A stretch of 64,000 nucleotides of DNA from RH-AL1 sp964244495. Its GTDB lineage: Bacteria > Pseudomonadota > Alphaproteobacteria > Rhizobiales > Beijerinckiaceae. Shown one piece after another: positions 9,248 through 18,323 of this stretch (positions within the stretch are counted from its first letter, which is position 1; each line of letters opens with the position of its first letter). Location of the stretch: contig CAXTIU010000004.1 of assembly GCA_964244495.1 (NCBI GenBank), forward strand, positions 62,001 to 126,000, in the 5' to 3' direction. The position numbers and the translations under genes were made by a program. The notes beneath the pieces were generated by a model. The model was not told the DNA's origin and ran no database searches. It saw nothing but the letters and a program-made list of their open reading frames with translations.

Positions 9248-10123
9248 ATGGACATAGTCAAGATCGGCGTCATCGGCGCGGGACAGATGGGATCGGGCAT
9301 CGCGCAGGTCTGCGCCCTGGCGGGCCTCGACGTGCTGATGCACGACGTGTCGGACGCCAAGACCCGGGCCGGCGTCGAGGCGGTCAACGCGAGTTTCGGA
9401 AAGCTCGCCGACAAGCAGAAGGTCCCGGCCGAAGCCGCCGCCGCCGCGCTCCACCGCGTGGTGCCCGCCCCCGACCTCGCGGCGCTGGGCTCCTGCGACC
9501 TCATCATCGAGGCGGCCTCGGAGAACGAGGAGGTCAAGCGGCGGATCTTCGCCACCCTCTGCCCGCATCTCAAGCCGGAAACGATGCTGGCCTCCAACAC
9601 GTCGTCGATCTCGATCACGCGGCTCGCCTCGGCGACCGATCGACCGGAACGCTTCATCGGCATCCACTTCATGTATCCCGTCTTCAAGATGCAACTCGTC
9701 GAGCTGATCCGCGGGATCGCCACGGAGGATTTCACCTTCGAGGCGGCCAAGGCGCTGATCGGCCGGCTCGGCAAGGTCGCCACGGTGTCGGAGGACTTTC
9801 CGGCCTTCATCGTCAACCGCATCCTGCTGCCGATGATCAACGAGGCGATCTACACGCTTTACGAAGGTGTCGGCTCGGTCGAGGCCATCGACACCGCGAT
9901 GAAGCTCGGTGCCAACCACCCGATGGGCCCGCTGACCTTGGCCGATTTCATCGGCCTCGACACGCTGCTCTCGGTGATGCAGGTGCTGCACGAGGGCCTC
10001 GCCGACTCCAAGTACCGGCCTTGCCCGCTGCTCGTGAAATACGTCGAAGCCGGGTGGCTCGGCCGCAAGACGCAGCGCGGCTTCTACGATTACCGCAGCG
10101 GAACGCCGGTTCCCACCCGCTGA
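9248..10123 (+). CDS. 3-hydroxybutyryl-CoA (3-hydroxyacyl-CoA) dehydrogenase
   Basis: This NAD-dependent enzyme of 291 residues interconverts 3-hydroxyacyl-CoA and 3-oxoacyl-CoA. The N-terminal Rossmann motif is GVIGAGQMGSGIAQV. The catalytic-loop sequence FIGIHFMYPVFKMQLVELI contains the active-site His and is followed by the conserved Glu. The C-terminal dimerisation domain begins near NRILLPMINEAI and includes NHPMGPLTLADFIGLDT. Size and motifs match the stand-alone PaaH/Hbd family rather than the fused FadB. Placement beside etfAB suggests a role in beta-oxidation or PHB turnover. Confidence 0.94.
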   Translation: MDIVKIGVIGAGQMGSGIAQVCALAGLDVLMHDVSDAKTRAGVEAVNASFGKLADKQKVPAEAAAAALHRVVPAPDLAALGSCDLIIEAASENEEVKRRIFATLCPHLKPETMLASNTSSISITRLASATDRPERFIGIHFMYPVFKMQLVELIRGIATEDFTFEAAKALIGRLGKVATVSEDFPAFIVNRILLPMINEAIYTLYEGVGSVEAIDTAMKLGANHPMGPLTLADFIGLDTLLSVMQVLHEGLADSKYRPCPLLVKYVEAGWLGRKTQRGFYDYRSGTPVPTR

Positions 10124-10144
10124 CCATCGCTCGCGCGGGCGATC

Positions 10145-10372
10145 CTACAGGAAGACGATCCGTCCCCGTGCGACGGTCGCGATGCTCGACTTCTCGATCG
10201 GCGTCATCAGCTCGGAATGGCGGATCGCCAGGTCCGCGCCGGGGTGAAGGACGACCGCGATCTGCGTGAGGTCGTGAAGCGTGCAAACCGCCCGGTCGAG
10301 CAGGAAGCTCTCGCCGTCCAGGGCGCGCCGCAACAGGTCCTTGGCATCCGGCGCTTTGTGCCGCTCCAGCAT
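10145..10372 (-). CDS. Small hypothetical protein
   Basis: I do not recognise this 75-residue protein. Starting at ATG 10372 it reads MLERHKAPDAKDLLRRALDG and ends GRIVFL. The composition is protein-like, with a regular hydrophobic pattern (LTQIAVVLHPGADLAI), and there is no signal or membrane segment. An AAGGGG-type ribosome site lies upstream of this ATG. The frame stays open another 24 codons upstream without a convincing start. It lies downstream of, and convergent to, the hydroxyacyl-CoA dehydrogenase. Confidence 0.5.
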   Translation of the reverse strand: MLERHKAPDAKDLLRRALDGESFLLDRAVCTLHDLTQIAVVLHPGADLAIRHSELMTPIEKSSIATVARGRIVFL

Positions 10373-10465
10373 CGTCGCCCCTTCCCCTTGAATCGCGGCC
10401 GTCGACGCAAGCCTCGCCGCCGGAGCTTGCGCGAGGCGTGTCACGGCCCCGCCGATCCCGGCCGC

Positions 10466-11293
10466 TCACAGCATCTCCAGCGCCCGCCGGCGCGTCGGCG
10501 GCGCGAATTCACCATCCAGCGCCGCGAGGTCATCGGCCGACAGGTGGAGGTCGGCGGCCGCCCTGTTCTCGCGCACGTGCGCGACGGAGGCCGCCTTGGG
10601 GATGGCGATGGCGCCGTCCCGCATCACCCAGGCGAGCGCCACCTGAGTGGGGGTCACGCCGTGCGCCCCCGCGACGCCCGCCAACGCCCCGCCGCGCGGC
10701 AACCGTCCCTGCTCGACGGGGCTGTAGGCCATCGGCGCGATGTTTCGACCGGCGAGCCAGGGGACGAGATCGAACTCCACGCCGCGGCGGGTCACGTTGT
10801 AGAGCACCTGGTTCGTCACGCAGGACGACCCGCCCGCCGCCACCAGCTCCTCCATCGCGTCGACGTCGAAGTTGCTGACGCCCCAGGTGCCGATCTTGCC
10901 GGCCGCGACCAGGGCCTCCATCGCCTCGGCCGTCTCGCCGATCGGCACGTTGCCCGGCCAGTGCAGCAGGTACACGTCGAGGCGGTCGGTCTTCAGGCGT
11001 TTGAGGCTGGCGTCGCAGGCCACCGGCAGCCGCGCGCGCGACGCGTTGCGGGGATAGGCCTTGCTGACCAGCACGACCTCGTCGCGCCGGTGCGCAAGGA
11101 CGGCGCCGAGGAAGCTCTCGGTCGCGCCCTCGCCATACATCTCGGCCGTGTCGATCAGTGTCATGCCGGCGTCGACCCCAGCGAGCAGCGCCGCCGCCTC
11201 GTCCTTCGCCCGCGCGCGGTCCTCGCCCATCCGCCACGTGCCCTGGCCGAGGATCGGCACGCTCAGCCCACCCCCCATCGCGACCCGTCGCAT
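10466..11293 (-). CDS. Aldo/keto reductase
   Basis: This NADPH-dependent oxidoreductase of about 275 residues has the AKR barrel. The catalytic tetrad can be read: Asp and Tyr in LIDTAEMYGEGATE, Lys in VLVSKAYP, and His in LLHWPGN. The cofactor end shows IPKAASVAHVREN. ATG 11293 (MRRVAMGGG) has AGGGAG upstream; the frame is open further upstream, but that part looks non-coding. The best family match by eye is the DkgA/YeaE-like group. The substrate is unknown. It follows ndh on the same strand, 97 bases downstream. Confidence 0.88.
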   Translation of the reverse strand: MRRVAMGGGLSVPILGQGTWRMGEDRARAKDEAAALLAGVDAGMTLIDTAEMYGEGATESFLGAVLAHRRDEVVLVSKAYPRNASRARLPVACDASLKRLKTDRLDVYLLHWPGNVPIGETAEAMEALVAAGKIGTWGVSNFDVDAMEELVAAGGSSCVTNQVLYNVTRRGVEFDLVPWLAGRNIAPMAYSPVEQGRLPRGGALAGVAGAHGVTPTQVALAWVMRDGAIAIPKAASVAHVRENRAAADLHLSADDLAALDGEFAPPTRRRALEML

Positions 11294-11390
11294 CCCGCAG
11301 CTCCCTGTTCGCTCCGGCAGGGGCAACGGCCGGAGCGGCCATGCGATCCCTCCGCGCGGGTGGGCGTCGACGTGCGGACCTCGGGAGCCC

Positions 11391-12761
11391 TTAAGCCGAC
11401 GCCGCGCGCGGGGGCCGGACATCGTGCAGCACCGACTCGGGCGCGGCCAGGTACTCGTCCTGGACGGGGCTCTCGGTGCGCCCCACGACGAGGCGCGCGC
11501 CGCGCCCGTAGGTGAAGAAGGCCCACGCCCAGTTGGTGAACACCATGAGGCGGTTGCGGAAGCCGATCAGGAGCAGGAGATGCACGAGCGACCAGGCGAG
11601 CCAGGCCACGCGCCCGGTCAGCTTGACGCCGCCGATCACGGCGATCGCGTGCGAGCGCCCGATCACCGCCATCGTGCCGAGGTTATGGTACTTGAACGGC
11701 CCCGGATGCTTGCGCCGGCCGATCCGGCTCGCGACCACCTTGGCGACGTAGGCGCCCTGCTGCTTGGCGACCGGCGCCAGGCCGGGCAGCGGCTTGCCGT
11801 CGGCCGCCTTGTAGCTCGACACGTCGCCGATCGCGAAGATCTCGGGATGGCCCGGCACCGAGCAGTCGTCCGTCACCTCGATGGCGTTGTTGCGCGCGGC
11901 CGTCGCGCCGATCCATTGCGCGGCCGGATTCGCCCTGGTCCCGGCGGCCCAGAACACGTTGGCGGCGTCGATCCGTTTCCCGTTCACGACCACGCCGCGC
12001 GCGTCGATGCGCTCGCAGGAGGCTTTCAGGTGGACCTCGACGCCCAGCGCGCCGAGCGCCGTCGCGGTGTAGTCCGACAAGGCCTGCGGGAACTCGGCCA
12101 GGAGCTTGGGCGCCATGTCGATGAGGATGATGCGGGCCTTCGTCGGATCGATGTGGCGGTAGTCGCTCTTCAGGGTGGAGCGGGCGAGTTCGGCGAGCGA
12201 GCCGGACAGCTCGACGCCGGTCGGGCCGCCGCCGATGACGACGAAGGTCGTCAGCGCGCGAACCTCGTCGGGGTCGGTGCGGCTCTCGGCCCAGTCGTAG
12301 GCCTCCAGCACGCGACGGCGGATCTGCAGCGCGTCCGGCAGAGTCTTGAGCACGGTGGCGTAGCTTTCCCACTCGTCGTGTCCGAACCAGGCGTAGGCGC
12401 ATCCGGTCGCGAGGATCAGGTAGTCGTAGTCGATCGTGCCGGTTTCGCGGACCTGGACCTTCTTGCCGGCCTTGTCGATGCCCTCGACCTCGCCGAGGAT
12501 CACCGACACGTTGGGGTGGTGGCCGAGCAGGGTGCGGATCGGCGAGGCGATGTCGGCCGGCGACAGCGCGGCGGTGGACACCTGGTAGAGCAGCGGCTGG
12601 AACAGGTGGTGGTTGGTGCGGTCGATCACCACCAGTTCGATGTCGAGTTTGACGAGGTGCATCGCCGCCTGCAGGCCGCCGAAGCCGCAGCCGACCACCA
12701 CGACGATCGGCTTCTTGGTCTGATCGCGATCGAAGAGGATGGCTGGGGTTGCTTGTGGCAT
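11391..12761 (-). CDS. ndh: Type II NADH dehydrogenase (NDH-2-like FAD oxidoreductase)
   Basis: This monotopic membrane flavoprotein of 456 residues passes electrons from NADH to quinone without pumping protons. The FAD-binding Rossmann motif GCGFGGLQAAMHL is at the N-terminus, the second dinucleotide motif VIGGGPTGVELSGSLAE is near residue 165, and the FAD-site motif FAIGDVSS is near 310. The quinone-site-like PLAPVAKQQG segment reads GLAPVAKQQGAYVAK here. A C-terminal hydrophobic stretch (WLAWSLVHLLLLIGF) fits membrane docking. GAGGA lies about nine bases before the ATG. Confidence 0.87.
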   Translation of the reverse strand: MPQATPAILFDRDQTKKPIVVVVGCGFGGLQAAMHLVKLDIELVVIDRTNHHLFQPLLYQVSTAALSPADIASPIRTLLGHHPNVSVILGEVEGIDKAGKKVQVRETGTIDYDYLILATGCAYAWFGHDEWESYATVLKTLPDALQIRRRVLEAYDWAESRTDPDEVRALTTFVVIGGGPTGVELSGSLAELARSTLKSDYRHIDPTKARIILIDMAPKLLAEFPQALSDYTATALGALGVEVHLKASCERIDARGVVVNGKRIDAANVFWAAGTRANPAAQWIGATAARNNAIEVTDDCSVPGHPEIFAIGDVSSYKAADGKPLPGLAPVAKQQGAYVAKVVASRIGRRKHPGPFKYHNLGTMAVIGRSHAIAVIGGVKLTGRVAWLAWSLVHLLLLIGFRNRLMVFTNWAWAFFTYGRGARLVVGRTESPVQDEYLAAPESVLHDVRPPRAASA

Positions 12762-12925
12762 CGGTTGTGATCCTCATGGTCGGCTGGGCAACCGCGAAAA
12801 CCGACTGATCGTCAATCCGTCGCATTCCTGACCTTCGTCATAGTATCGCGGATGGGCCGCGCGGTCGATCACGGGCGCCGGCCGGGCTGCGTTGCGACTG
12901 TTTCAGACCACGAAGCCGGCACGCT

Positions 12926-13630
12926 TCAGCGCGCCGGCTCGAAGGCCAGGATCTCGTCGGTGTAGTGCTCCTCGACCTCCGAGAAAGCCACATGATGGGC
13001 GTCGAACAGGACCGCCCGATGCTCGAACAGCACCGGCGGCATCGCGAGCGCGCGCTCGGGATGGTCGGTCACGGATGCCCCCATGTCCCAACCCGGCGGC
13101 AGCACGGGCCAGAGCGTTCGCGCGGAAAAAGTTTCGCGGGTGACGCCGAGCGGGGCGACGACGGTGCCGAACGACGTGTCGGTCGTGTCGAGCAGCTCGT
13201 TCATGGCCGGCGTCAGGCGGGAGGGCACGTACCAGTTGTCGGCGTCCGACATCACGTGCGTCCCGCAGGCGAGCCTGACGTGCCGGTAGCGCACCGGCTC
13301 CAGCGGACCGATCGCGAGGCGGGCGCGCCGCGTCGCGTCGAGAGGCTTGTCGGGGCCGGGCACGCGCTCCGCCCGCAGCCTGGGGTCGGCCGCCATCGCG
13401 TGGTCGGCGCACCAGGCTTCCAGCGTGCGCGTGGCGCTGCGGCTGGCGAGCAGGGCGGCGTCGAGCGTCTCCATCGAGGCCAGCGCGCTCACCCGCGCCA
13501 GGAACGTGTCGGGGCGGGCGGCCCCGGGTCGAGCGACCGGGTCGGCCGGGGCGCGCGACGCGAACGCGCAGAACGCGAGCGACGCACCCACCATCGCACT
13601 ATATCGGTTGACGCGCCGCCTCGGTATCAT
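12926..13630 (-). CDS. Exported UbiC/chorismate-lyase-fold hypothetical protein
   Basis: The product is about 234 residues. The N-terminus (MIPRRRVNRYSAMVGASLAF, then a small-residue stretch) looks like a signal peptide. The mature part carries SDADNWYVPSRLTPAMNELL, TDTSFGTVVAPLG, then VLFEHRAVLFDAHHVAFSEV. That order resembles chorismate pyruvate-lyase (UbiC/UTRA fold) proteins. Secretion argues against a ubiquinone role, since chorismate is cytoplasmic. The start could also be ATG 13594. It is divergent from lutA with 89 bases between. The family call is by eye. Confidence 0.55.
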   Translation of the reverse strand: MIPRRRVNRYSAMVGASLAFCAFASRAPADPVARPGAARPDTFLARVSALASMETLDAALLASRSATRTLEAWCADHAMAADPRLRAERVPGPDKPLDATRRARLAIGPLEPVRYRHVRLACGTHVMSDADNWYVPSRLTPAMNELLDTTDTSFGTVVAPLGVTRETFSARTLWPVLPPGWDMGASVTDHPERALAMPPVLFEHRAVLFDAHHVAFSEVEEHYTDEILAFEPAR

Positions 13631-13719
13631 GCCGTCGGAACCCCCGTCGGCGTGCCGGCCTTGCCCGGCACGCCATTTCCCATCGCGCCATTCACCATCG
13701 CGGATCGCCCGAGGCAACA

Positions 13720-14463
13720 ATGCGGATCGGCCTCTTCGTCCCCTGCTACGTCGACGCCTTCTTCCCCGAGGTCGGCGTCGCGACGCTCGAGCTGTTGGAG
13801 CGGCTCGGCTGCGACGTCGACTACCCGTTCGACCAGACCTGTTGCGGCCAGCCCATGGCCAACAGCGGCTGCCAGGCGGAGGCGGCGGCGACCGAACGCC
13901 TGTTCGCCAAGAACTTCGCCGGCTACGACTACGTGGTCGGGCCGTCGGGCAGCTGCGTCAACCACGTCCGCTCCAAGTTCAACGCGGTCGAGCAGACCGA
14001 CGCCGTCCGCGCGGTGCGGGCGCGCACCTACGAGCTGGTCGAGTTCCTGCACGATATCCTGGAGGTGCGGGACTTCCCCTGGGCGCGCTTCCCGCACAGG
14101 GTGGGCTACCACAACGGCTGCGGCTCGCTGCGCGGCCTCGGCCACGCCAGCACCAGCGAACTCAACGTGCCCGCCTTCTCCAAGCCGCTCGACCTGCTGC
14201 GGGGCGTCGCCGGCATCGAGTTCGTGGCGCCGGCGCGGCCGGACGAGTGCTGCGGCTTCGGCGGCACCTTCTCGGTGTTCGAGGAGGCTGTGTCGGTGAA
14301 GGCCGGCCAGGACAAGATCGCCGACCACGCGCAGGCCGGCGCCGACTACATCGTCTCGGCGGACACGTCCTGCCTGATGCACCAGAAGGGCTGCGCCGAG
14401 CGCGCCGGCGCCCCCATGAAGTTCATCCACATCGCGCAGGTTCTGAACGGAGCGAACCAATGA
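13720..14463 (+). CDS. lutA: L-lactate utilization (Fe-S)-binding protein LutA
   Basis: This cytoplasmic subunit of 247 residues is part of the LutABC L-lactate oxidation complex. It has the two cysteine-rich CCG domains of the family: QTCCGQPMANSGC in the N-terminal half and DECCGFGGTFSV in the C-terminal half, with YHNGCGSLRGLG between. The first ATG gives the usual N-terminus MRIGLFVPCYVD. The stop overlaps the lutB start as ATGA. The complex converts L-lactate to pyruvate. Confidence 0.93.
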   Translation: MRIGLFVPCYVDAFFPEVGVATLELLERLGCDVDYPFDQTCCGQPMANSGCQAEAAATERLFAKNFAGYDYVVGPSGSCVNHVRSKFNAVEQTDAVRAVRARTYELVEFLHDILEVRDFPWARFPHRVGYHNGCGSLRGLGHASTSELNVPAFSKPLDLLRGVAGIEFVAPARPDECCGFGGTFSVFEEAVSVKAGQDKIADHAQAGADYIVSADTSCLMHQKGCAERAGAPMKFIHIAQVLNGANQ

Positions 14464-16055
14464 CCGACCTCCTCCACAAGGATCTGCAAGCCGACGACGA
14501 CGAGTCCGTGCGCGGGCAGGATGGAGGGCGCCTTTCCCACGGGGAGTCGCTGTCGAGGCCGATGCACCCGGTTCAGAAGCGGGAAGCGCAGCCCAAGGGC
14601 GCCGTGATCCGGGCCGGGCGGCGCGTGGACCACGCGGAGGCGGCCAGGCGCTTCCTCGCCGCGCCCGAGCACCAAGCGTTCCACGACGAGCGGCTGTGGG
14701 ACCTGCGCAAGAAGCGCGACCGCCAAGCCTTCGCGATCCCCGAGTGGGAGGCACTGCGCGACCTCGCCTCGCGCATAAAGGAGCACACGCTCACCCATCT
14801 CGACACCTACCTCGAGCGGTTCGAGGCGGCGGCCAAAGCCAACGGCGTCACCGTGCACTGGGCGGCCGACGGCGACGAGCACAACGCGATCGTCCTCGAC
14901 ATCCTGCGCGACCGCGGCGCCAAGACGCTCATCAAGTCGAAATCGATGCTGACCGAGGAATGCGGGATGCGCGAGCATCTCACGCGAAACGGCATCGACG
15001 TCGTCGAGACCGACCTCGGCGAGCGCATCCAGCAACTAGACAACGAGGCGCCGAGCCACGTGGTGGTGCCGTCCGTGCACAAGCTGCGGCGCGACGTGTC
15101 CGACGTGTTCGCCCGCACGCTCGGCTCGGACGCCGGCAACGACGATCCCCATTACCTCGCCGAGACGCAGCGCATGACGACGCGCCCGCTGATCCTGGAG
15201 GCCGACGCCGGCATGACGGGGGGCAACTTCATCGTCGCGGAGACCGGCGCGGTCGTCACCTGCACCAACGAGGGCAACGCGGACCTGTCCGTCAACACGC
15301 CCAAGCTGCACATCGCCTCGGTCGGCATCGAGAAGCTGGTGCCGCGCACCAGCGACCTCGGCGTGTTCATCCGCCTCCTGTCGCGCTCGGCGCTCGGCTC
15401 GCCCATCACCCAGTACACCTCGCACTTCAAGGCGCCGCGTCCGGGCGCGGAGATGCACGTCGTGCTGGTCGACAACGGCCGCTCCAAGCGGCTCGGCATG
15501 GAAGAGTTCTGGACCTCGCTGAAGTGCATCCGCTGCGGCGCCTGCATGAACACCTGCCCGGTCTACCGCCGCTCGGGGGGGCTCTCCTACGGCTTCACCT
15601 ACGCCGGGCCGATCGGGCTCGTCATCGACCCGACCTTCGACAAGCACAAGTTCTCCAACCTGCCCTTCGCCTCGACGCTGAACGGCTCCTGCACCAACGT
15701 GTGCCCGACCAAGATCAACCTCCACGAGCAGATCTACGCCTGGCGCGAGGTGATGGCGAAGGAGCACGAGGTGCCGCTGGCCAAGAAGACGGCGATGGCG
15801 GCGGCCGGCGTGGTGCTCGGCAATCCCAGGCTCTACCGGGCCGCGATCTCGACAGCCGACAGCGCGCTGATGCACCTGCCGCGCTTCGCCACCTACAGCC
15901 GCTTCAACGCCTGGGGCAAGGGCCGCGAGAACCCCGCGTCCGGCCGCCCGTCGTTCCACCTGTGGTGGGCCAAGAACCGCGCGGGGAAGCGTCCGGCTGG
16001 TCGGAACCTGCCCGGGGGAAGCCGGTCCGGCGGGGACGAGGGGGACCGGGCATGA
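14460..16055 (+). CDS. lutB: L-lactate utilization Fe-S oxidoreductase LutB
   Basis: This Fe-S electron-transfer subunit has 531 residues. The LUD domain occupies the N-terminal and central part. A ferredoxin-type segment follows with CIRCGACMNTCP near residue 360 and a second cluster NGSCTNVCPTKINL about 55 residues later. ATG 14460 overlaps the lutA stop; a long upstream open extension runs through lutA and is not coding. The first 60 residues are charged and longer than in many homologues. LutC follows with another ATGA overlap. Confidence 0.93.
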   Translation: MTDLLHKDLQADDDESVRGQDGGRLSHGESLSRPMHPVQKREAQPKGAVIRAGRRVDHAEAARRFLAAPEHQAFHDERLWDLRKKRDRQAFAIPEWEALRDLASRIKEHTLTHLDTYLERFEAAAKANGVTVHWAADGDEHNAIVLDILRDRGAKTLIKSKSMLTEECGMREHLTRNGIDVVETDLGERIQQLDNEAPSHVVVPSVHKLRRDVSDVFARTLGSDAGNDDPHYLAETQRMTTRPLILEADAGMTGGNFIVAETGAVVTCTNEGNADLSVNTPKLHIASVGIEKLVPRTSDLGVFIRLLSRSALGSPITQYTSHFKAPRPGAEMHVVLVDNGRSKRLGMEEFWTSLKCIRCGACMNTCPVYRRSGGLSYGFTYAGPIGLVIDPTFDKHKFSNLPFASTLNGSCTNVCPTKINLHEQIYAWREVMAKEHEVPLAKKTAMAAAGVVLGNPRLYRAAISTADSALMHLPRFATYSRFNAWGKGRENPASGRPSFHLWWAKNRAGKRPAGRNLPGGSRSGGDEGDRA

Positions 16056-16645
16056 GCAGCCGCGAGTCGATCCTCGCCACGATCCGCGCCAACAAGCCGG
16101 CGCCGCGCCCGCTGCCCGACGTGCCGTTCTTCGACGAGGGGCGCGGCGACGACCTGCTCGGACGCTTCCTCGCCGCCTTCAAGACCATGGGCGGCACCGT
16201 CCTCGACACGGTCGAGGGCGACCCGTTGGCGAGCGTGCGCGATCGCATCGCCGCGAAGGGCGGCCCCGTGGTCTCGACGGTTCCGGAGGTGGCCGGCAAC
16301 AGGGTGCTCGACCCCCACGCCGCGTCGTCGAGCCTGCACGATGTCGAGACGGCGGTGGTGCGCGCCGCCTTCGGCGTCGCCGAGACCGGCTCGGTGGCGC
16401 TGACGGAGCGCGAACTCGTCGTCAACACGCTCGGCTACCTCGCCCAGCACCTCATCGTGCTGCTCGATCCCGCCGACATCGTCGTCAACCTCCACCATGC
16501 CTACCAGCGGCCGGAGTTCGCCACCGCCCGCTACACCGTCCTCCACACCGGGCCGTCGGCGACCGCCGACATCGAGGGCGTGCTGATCCACGGCGCCCAG
16601 GGCGTCCGCTCGCTGGCGATCCTGCCGCTCAGTCGTTCGTCTTGA
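16052..16645 (+). CDS. lutC: L-lactate utilization protein LutC (LUD domain)
   Basis: This third subunit of 197 residues is a stand-alone LUD domain. Characteristic stretches are ESILATIRANKP, the LUD signature FGVAETGSVAL, and YLAQHLIVLLDPADIV. Its start overlaps the lutB stop by four bases, completing a tightly coupled three-gene operon. Its last 17 bases overlap the end of the convergent psiE gene, so no separate terminator fits between the two. Confidence 0.92.
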   Translation: MSSRESILATIRANKPAPRPLPDVPFFDEGRGDDLLGRFLAAFKTMGGTVLDTVEGDPLASVRDRIAAKGGPVVSTVPEVAGNRVLDPHAASSSLHDVETAVVRAAFGVAETGSVALTERELVVNTLGYLAQHLIVLLDPADIVVNLHHAYQRPEFATARYTVLHTGPSATADIEGVLIHGAQGVRSLAILPLSRSS

Positions 16646-17135
16646 GCATGCGGCTGCGGCGCGACATGTAGATCGACAGGATCAGCACCAGGGTCAGGCC
16701 TCCCAGCACGCCGAGTTCGATCATCGAGTGGTCGAACGGCGCCTTTGGTCCGGCTTCGCTCGACAGGCCCGAACTCTGCAGCGTCACCACCAGGACGCGT
16801 CGCACGCAAGCGATCAGCCCGACGATGAGGAAGGGCTCGATGGCGAGCGTGTGGGTGGAGATCGCGGTCCGCACGGTATGCAGGATCTCGACGAGCATCA
16901 GCACGAACAACAGCTTGTCGACGATGGAGAAGACGCTGCCCGTCTCGGGCCATTGCCGAACGCTTCCCCACACCTCGACCACCGAACTCGTGAGCACGAG
17001 CAGGGTCGCCGCGATCAGGATCACGCCGAGCCCGATCGTCAGCCAATGCTCCGCCTTGATGAACGCCTGGATCGCGAAGGCGTTCTCGTGGGCCGCGTCG
17101 TTATCATCCGTTTCCTTCGTGACCCGTTCGTCCAT
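16629..17135 (-). CDS. psiE: PsiE-family inner-membrane protein
   Basis: This 168-residue protein resembles the phosphate-starvation-inducible PsiE family. Four membrane segments are visible: ITIGLGVILIAATLLVL-like residues 30-50, LLFVLMLVEILHTV, IEPFLIVGLIACVRRVL, and LGVLGGLTLVLILSIYM. The conserved family core is MLVEILHTVRTAIS...EPFLIVGLIACVRR. The biochemical role is unknown. It is convergent with, and overlaps, lutC. Confidence 0.8.
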   Translation of the reverse strand: MDERVTKETDDNDAAHENAFAIQAFIKAEHWLTIGLGVILIAATLLVLTSSVVEVWGSVRQWPETGSVFSIVDKLLFVLMLVEILHTVRTAISTHTLAIEPFLIVGLIACVRRVLVVTLQSSGLSSEAGPKAPFDHSMIELGVLGGLTLVLILSIYMSRRSRMLKTND

Positions 17136-17273
17136 GATGTCACGCCCCGCTTAGATCCATGCGGTAGAGCATCAGCTTCACCGAGAACCACCGCGCGCTT
17201 CCCGGGCTGATGCCCTAGCATACCGCGGAAGCCGAGGCGTTGACGAGGACGATCGGCTTCGCCGAACGGCCGG

Positions 17274-18161
17274 TCACGGCAGGATCGCGAACACGCGGGC
17301 GGGAAAGCCGAGCCCCGCCTTCGGCTTGGGCCAGGTCGCGACGACGATGGCGCCGGTCGCCGGCACTTTGTCGAGGTTCGCCATCGCCGCGATCTGGTAG
17401 TGGCCGGCGCCCAGCACGTAGGTCTCGCCCTCCATCGTGTCCGTCACGTCGGTGTCCAGGCTCTCGTGGCCGATCGCGGTGATGCCGCGCTGCTCGAACA
17501 GCATCTTGAGCACCGGCAGCGTCCACGCCGGGAACGGGCTCCGCGCGTATCGCGCCGGGTCGTCCCAGTCCTTCGACAGGTCGGTCCGGAGCGCCACGAA
17601 CGACCCCTTCGGCACGGGGCCGTGCTCCTTCTCCCAGGCGGCGAGGTCGCCGAGGGTGAAGGCGTGCGCCGGATCGCCGTTCAGGTAGGGCGTGTCGTCG
17701 AGCACGACGAGCGGAAGCATCATCTCGTCCACCGGGATCTCGTCGAGCGTGCGGCCGGTCGCGGCGAAGTGGGCGGGCGGGTCGACGTGGGTGCCGTACT
17801 GGCCGACCATCGCGAAATAGGTCGCGCGGAACCCGTCCCTGGCGATCGTGTAGGCTTCCAGGCTCGTCGGGTTGACCGCCGGCGTCATCTTGGCGTGCCC
17901 GAAGCCTGGAGCGACCGGCGTCGTCGCGCCGAAGGCGTGGGTGAGATCGACCTTCGGCTTGGTCGCGATCAGCGCGAAGGCGTCGGCGAGCGAGCCGACC
18001 GGACCGGCGGCCATCGCCTTCGGTTGGAGCGTCTCCGCCCGCGCGCCCGGCCCGGTGGTCAGCAGGAGGGCGGCCGCGATGGCCTTCACGGTCCCGCGCG
18101 GACGCGCGACGCCTTTCCACCTCCCCCGCGTTGTCTTGGTCATGCGCGTTGTCTTAACCAT
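17274..18161 (-). CDS. Exported cyclase-family (kynurenine formamidase-like) hydrolase
   Basis: This protein belongs to the metal-dependent cyclase family, which includes kynurenine formamidases. The metal-site motif appears as YGTHVDPPAHF, and IGHESLDTD is the downstream conserved segment. The N-terminus carries a signal (AIAAALLLTTGPGARA, then ETLQ), so the mature enzyme is probably periplasmic, unlike kynurenine formamidase itself. The start is unclear: ATG 18161 or ATG 18143, neither with a good ribosome site, both inside an 18-bp tandem repeat that encodes KTTRM/TKTTRG. The substrate is unknown. Confidence 0.75.
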   Translation of the reverse strand: MVKTTRMTKTTRGRWKGVARPRGTVKAIAAALLLTTGPGARAETLQPKAMAAGPVGSLADAFALIATKPKVDLTHAFGATTPVAPGFGHAKMTPAVNPTSLEAYTIARDGFRATYFAMVGQYGTHVDPPAHFAATGRTLDEIPVDEMMLPLVVLDDTPYLNGDPAHAFTLGDLAAWEKEHGPVPKGSFVALRTDLSKDWDDPARYARSPFPAWTLPVLKMLFEQRGITAIGHESLDTDVTDTMEGETYVLGAGHYQIAAMANLDKVPATGAIVVATWPKPKAGLGFPARVFAILP

Positions 18162-18180
18162 GTGCGTTGTCTTAGCGCCG
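18127..18180 (+). repeat. Three tandem 18-bp repeats at the start of the cyclase gene
   Basis: Units at 18127-18144, 18145-18162 and 18163-18180 share the core GCGTTGTCTT with differing tails. They span the two candidate start codons of the minus-strand cyclase gene. Each of the first two units supplies an ATG, so the repeats create alternative N-termini. Confidence 0.7.
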
Positions 18181-18323
18181 TTCCCGATCGCGTTTTCTCG
18201 TATAGTGTCAGGGGCGCGGGCGCGAAAGCCGTGGAGGAGCGACGAAATTCGCGAACACGGTTCTCTCCGCCGGCGAAACCGCCTACAAGAGTCCGGCACG
18301 CCCTCGCGCGCCCAGAAGGATCG

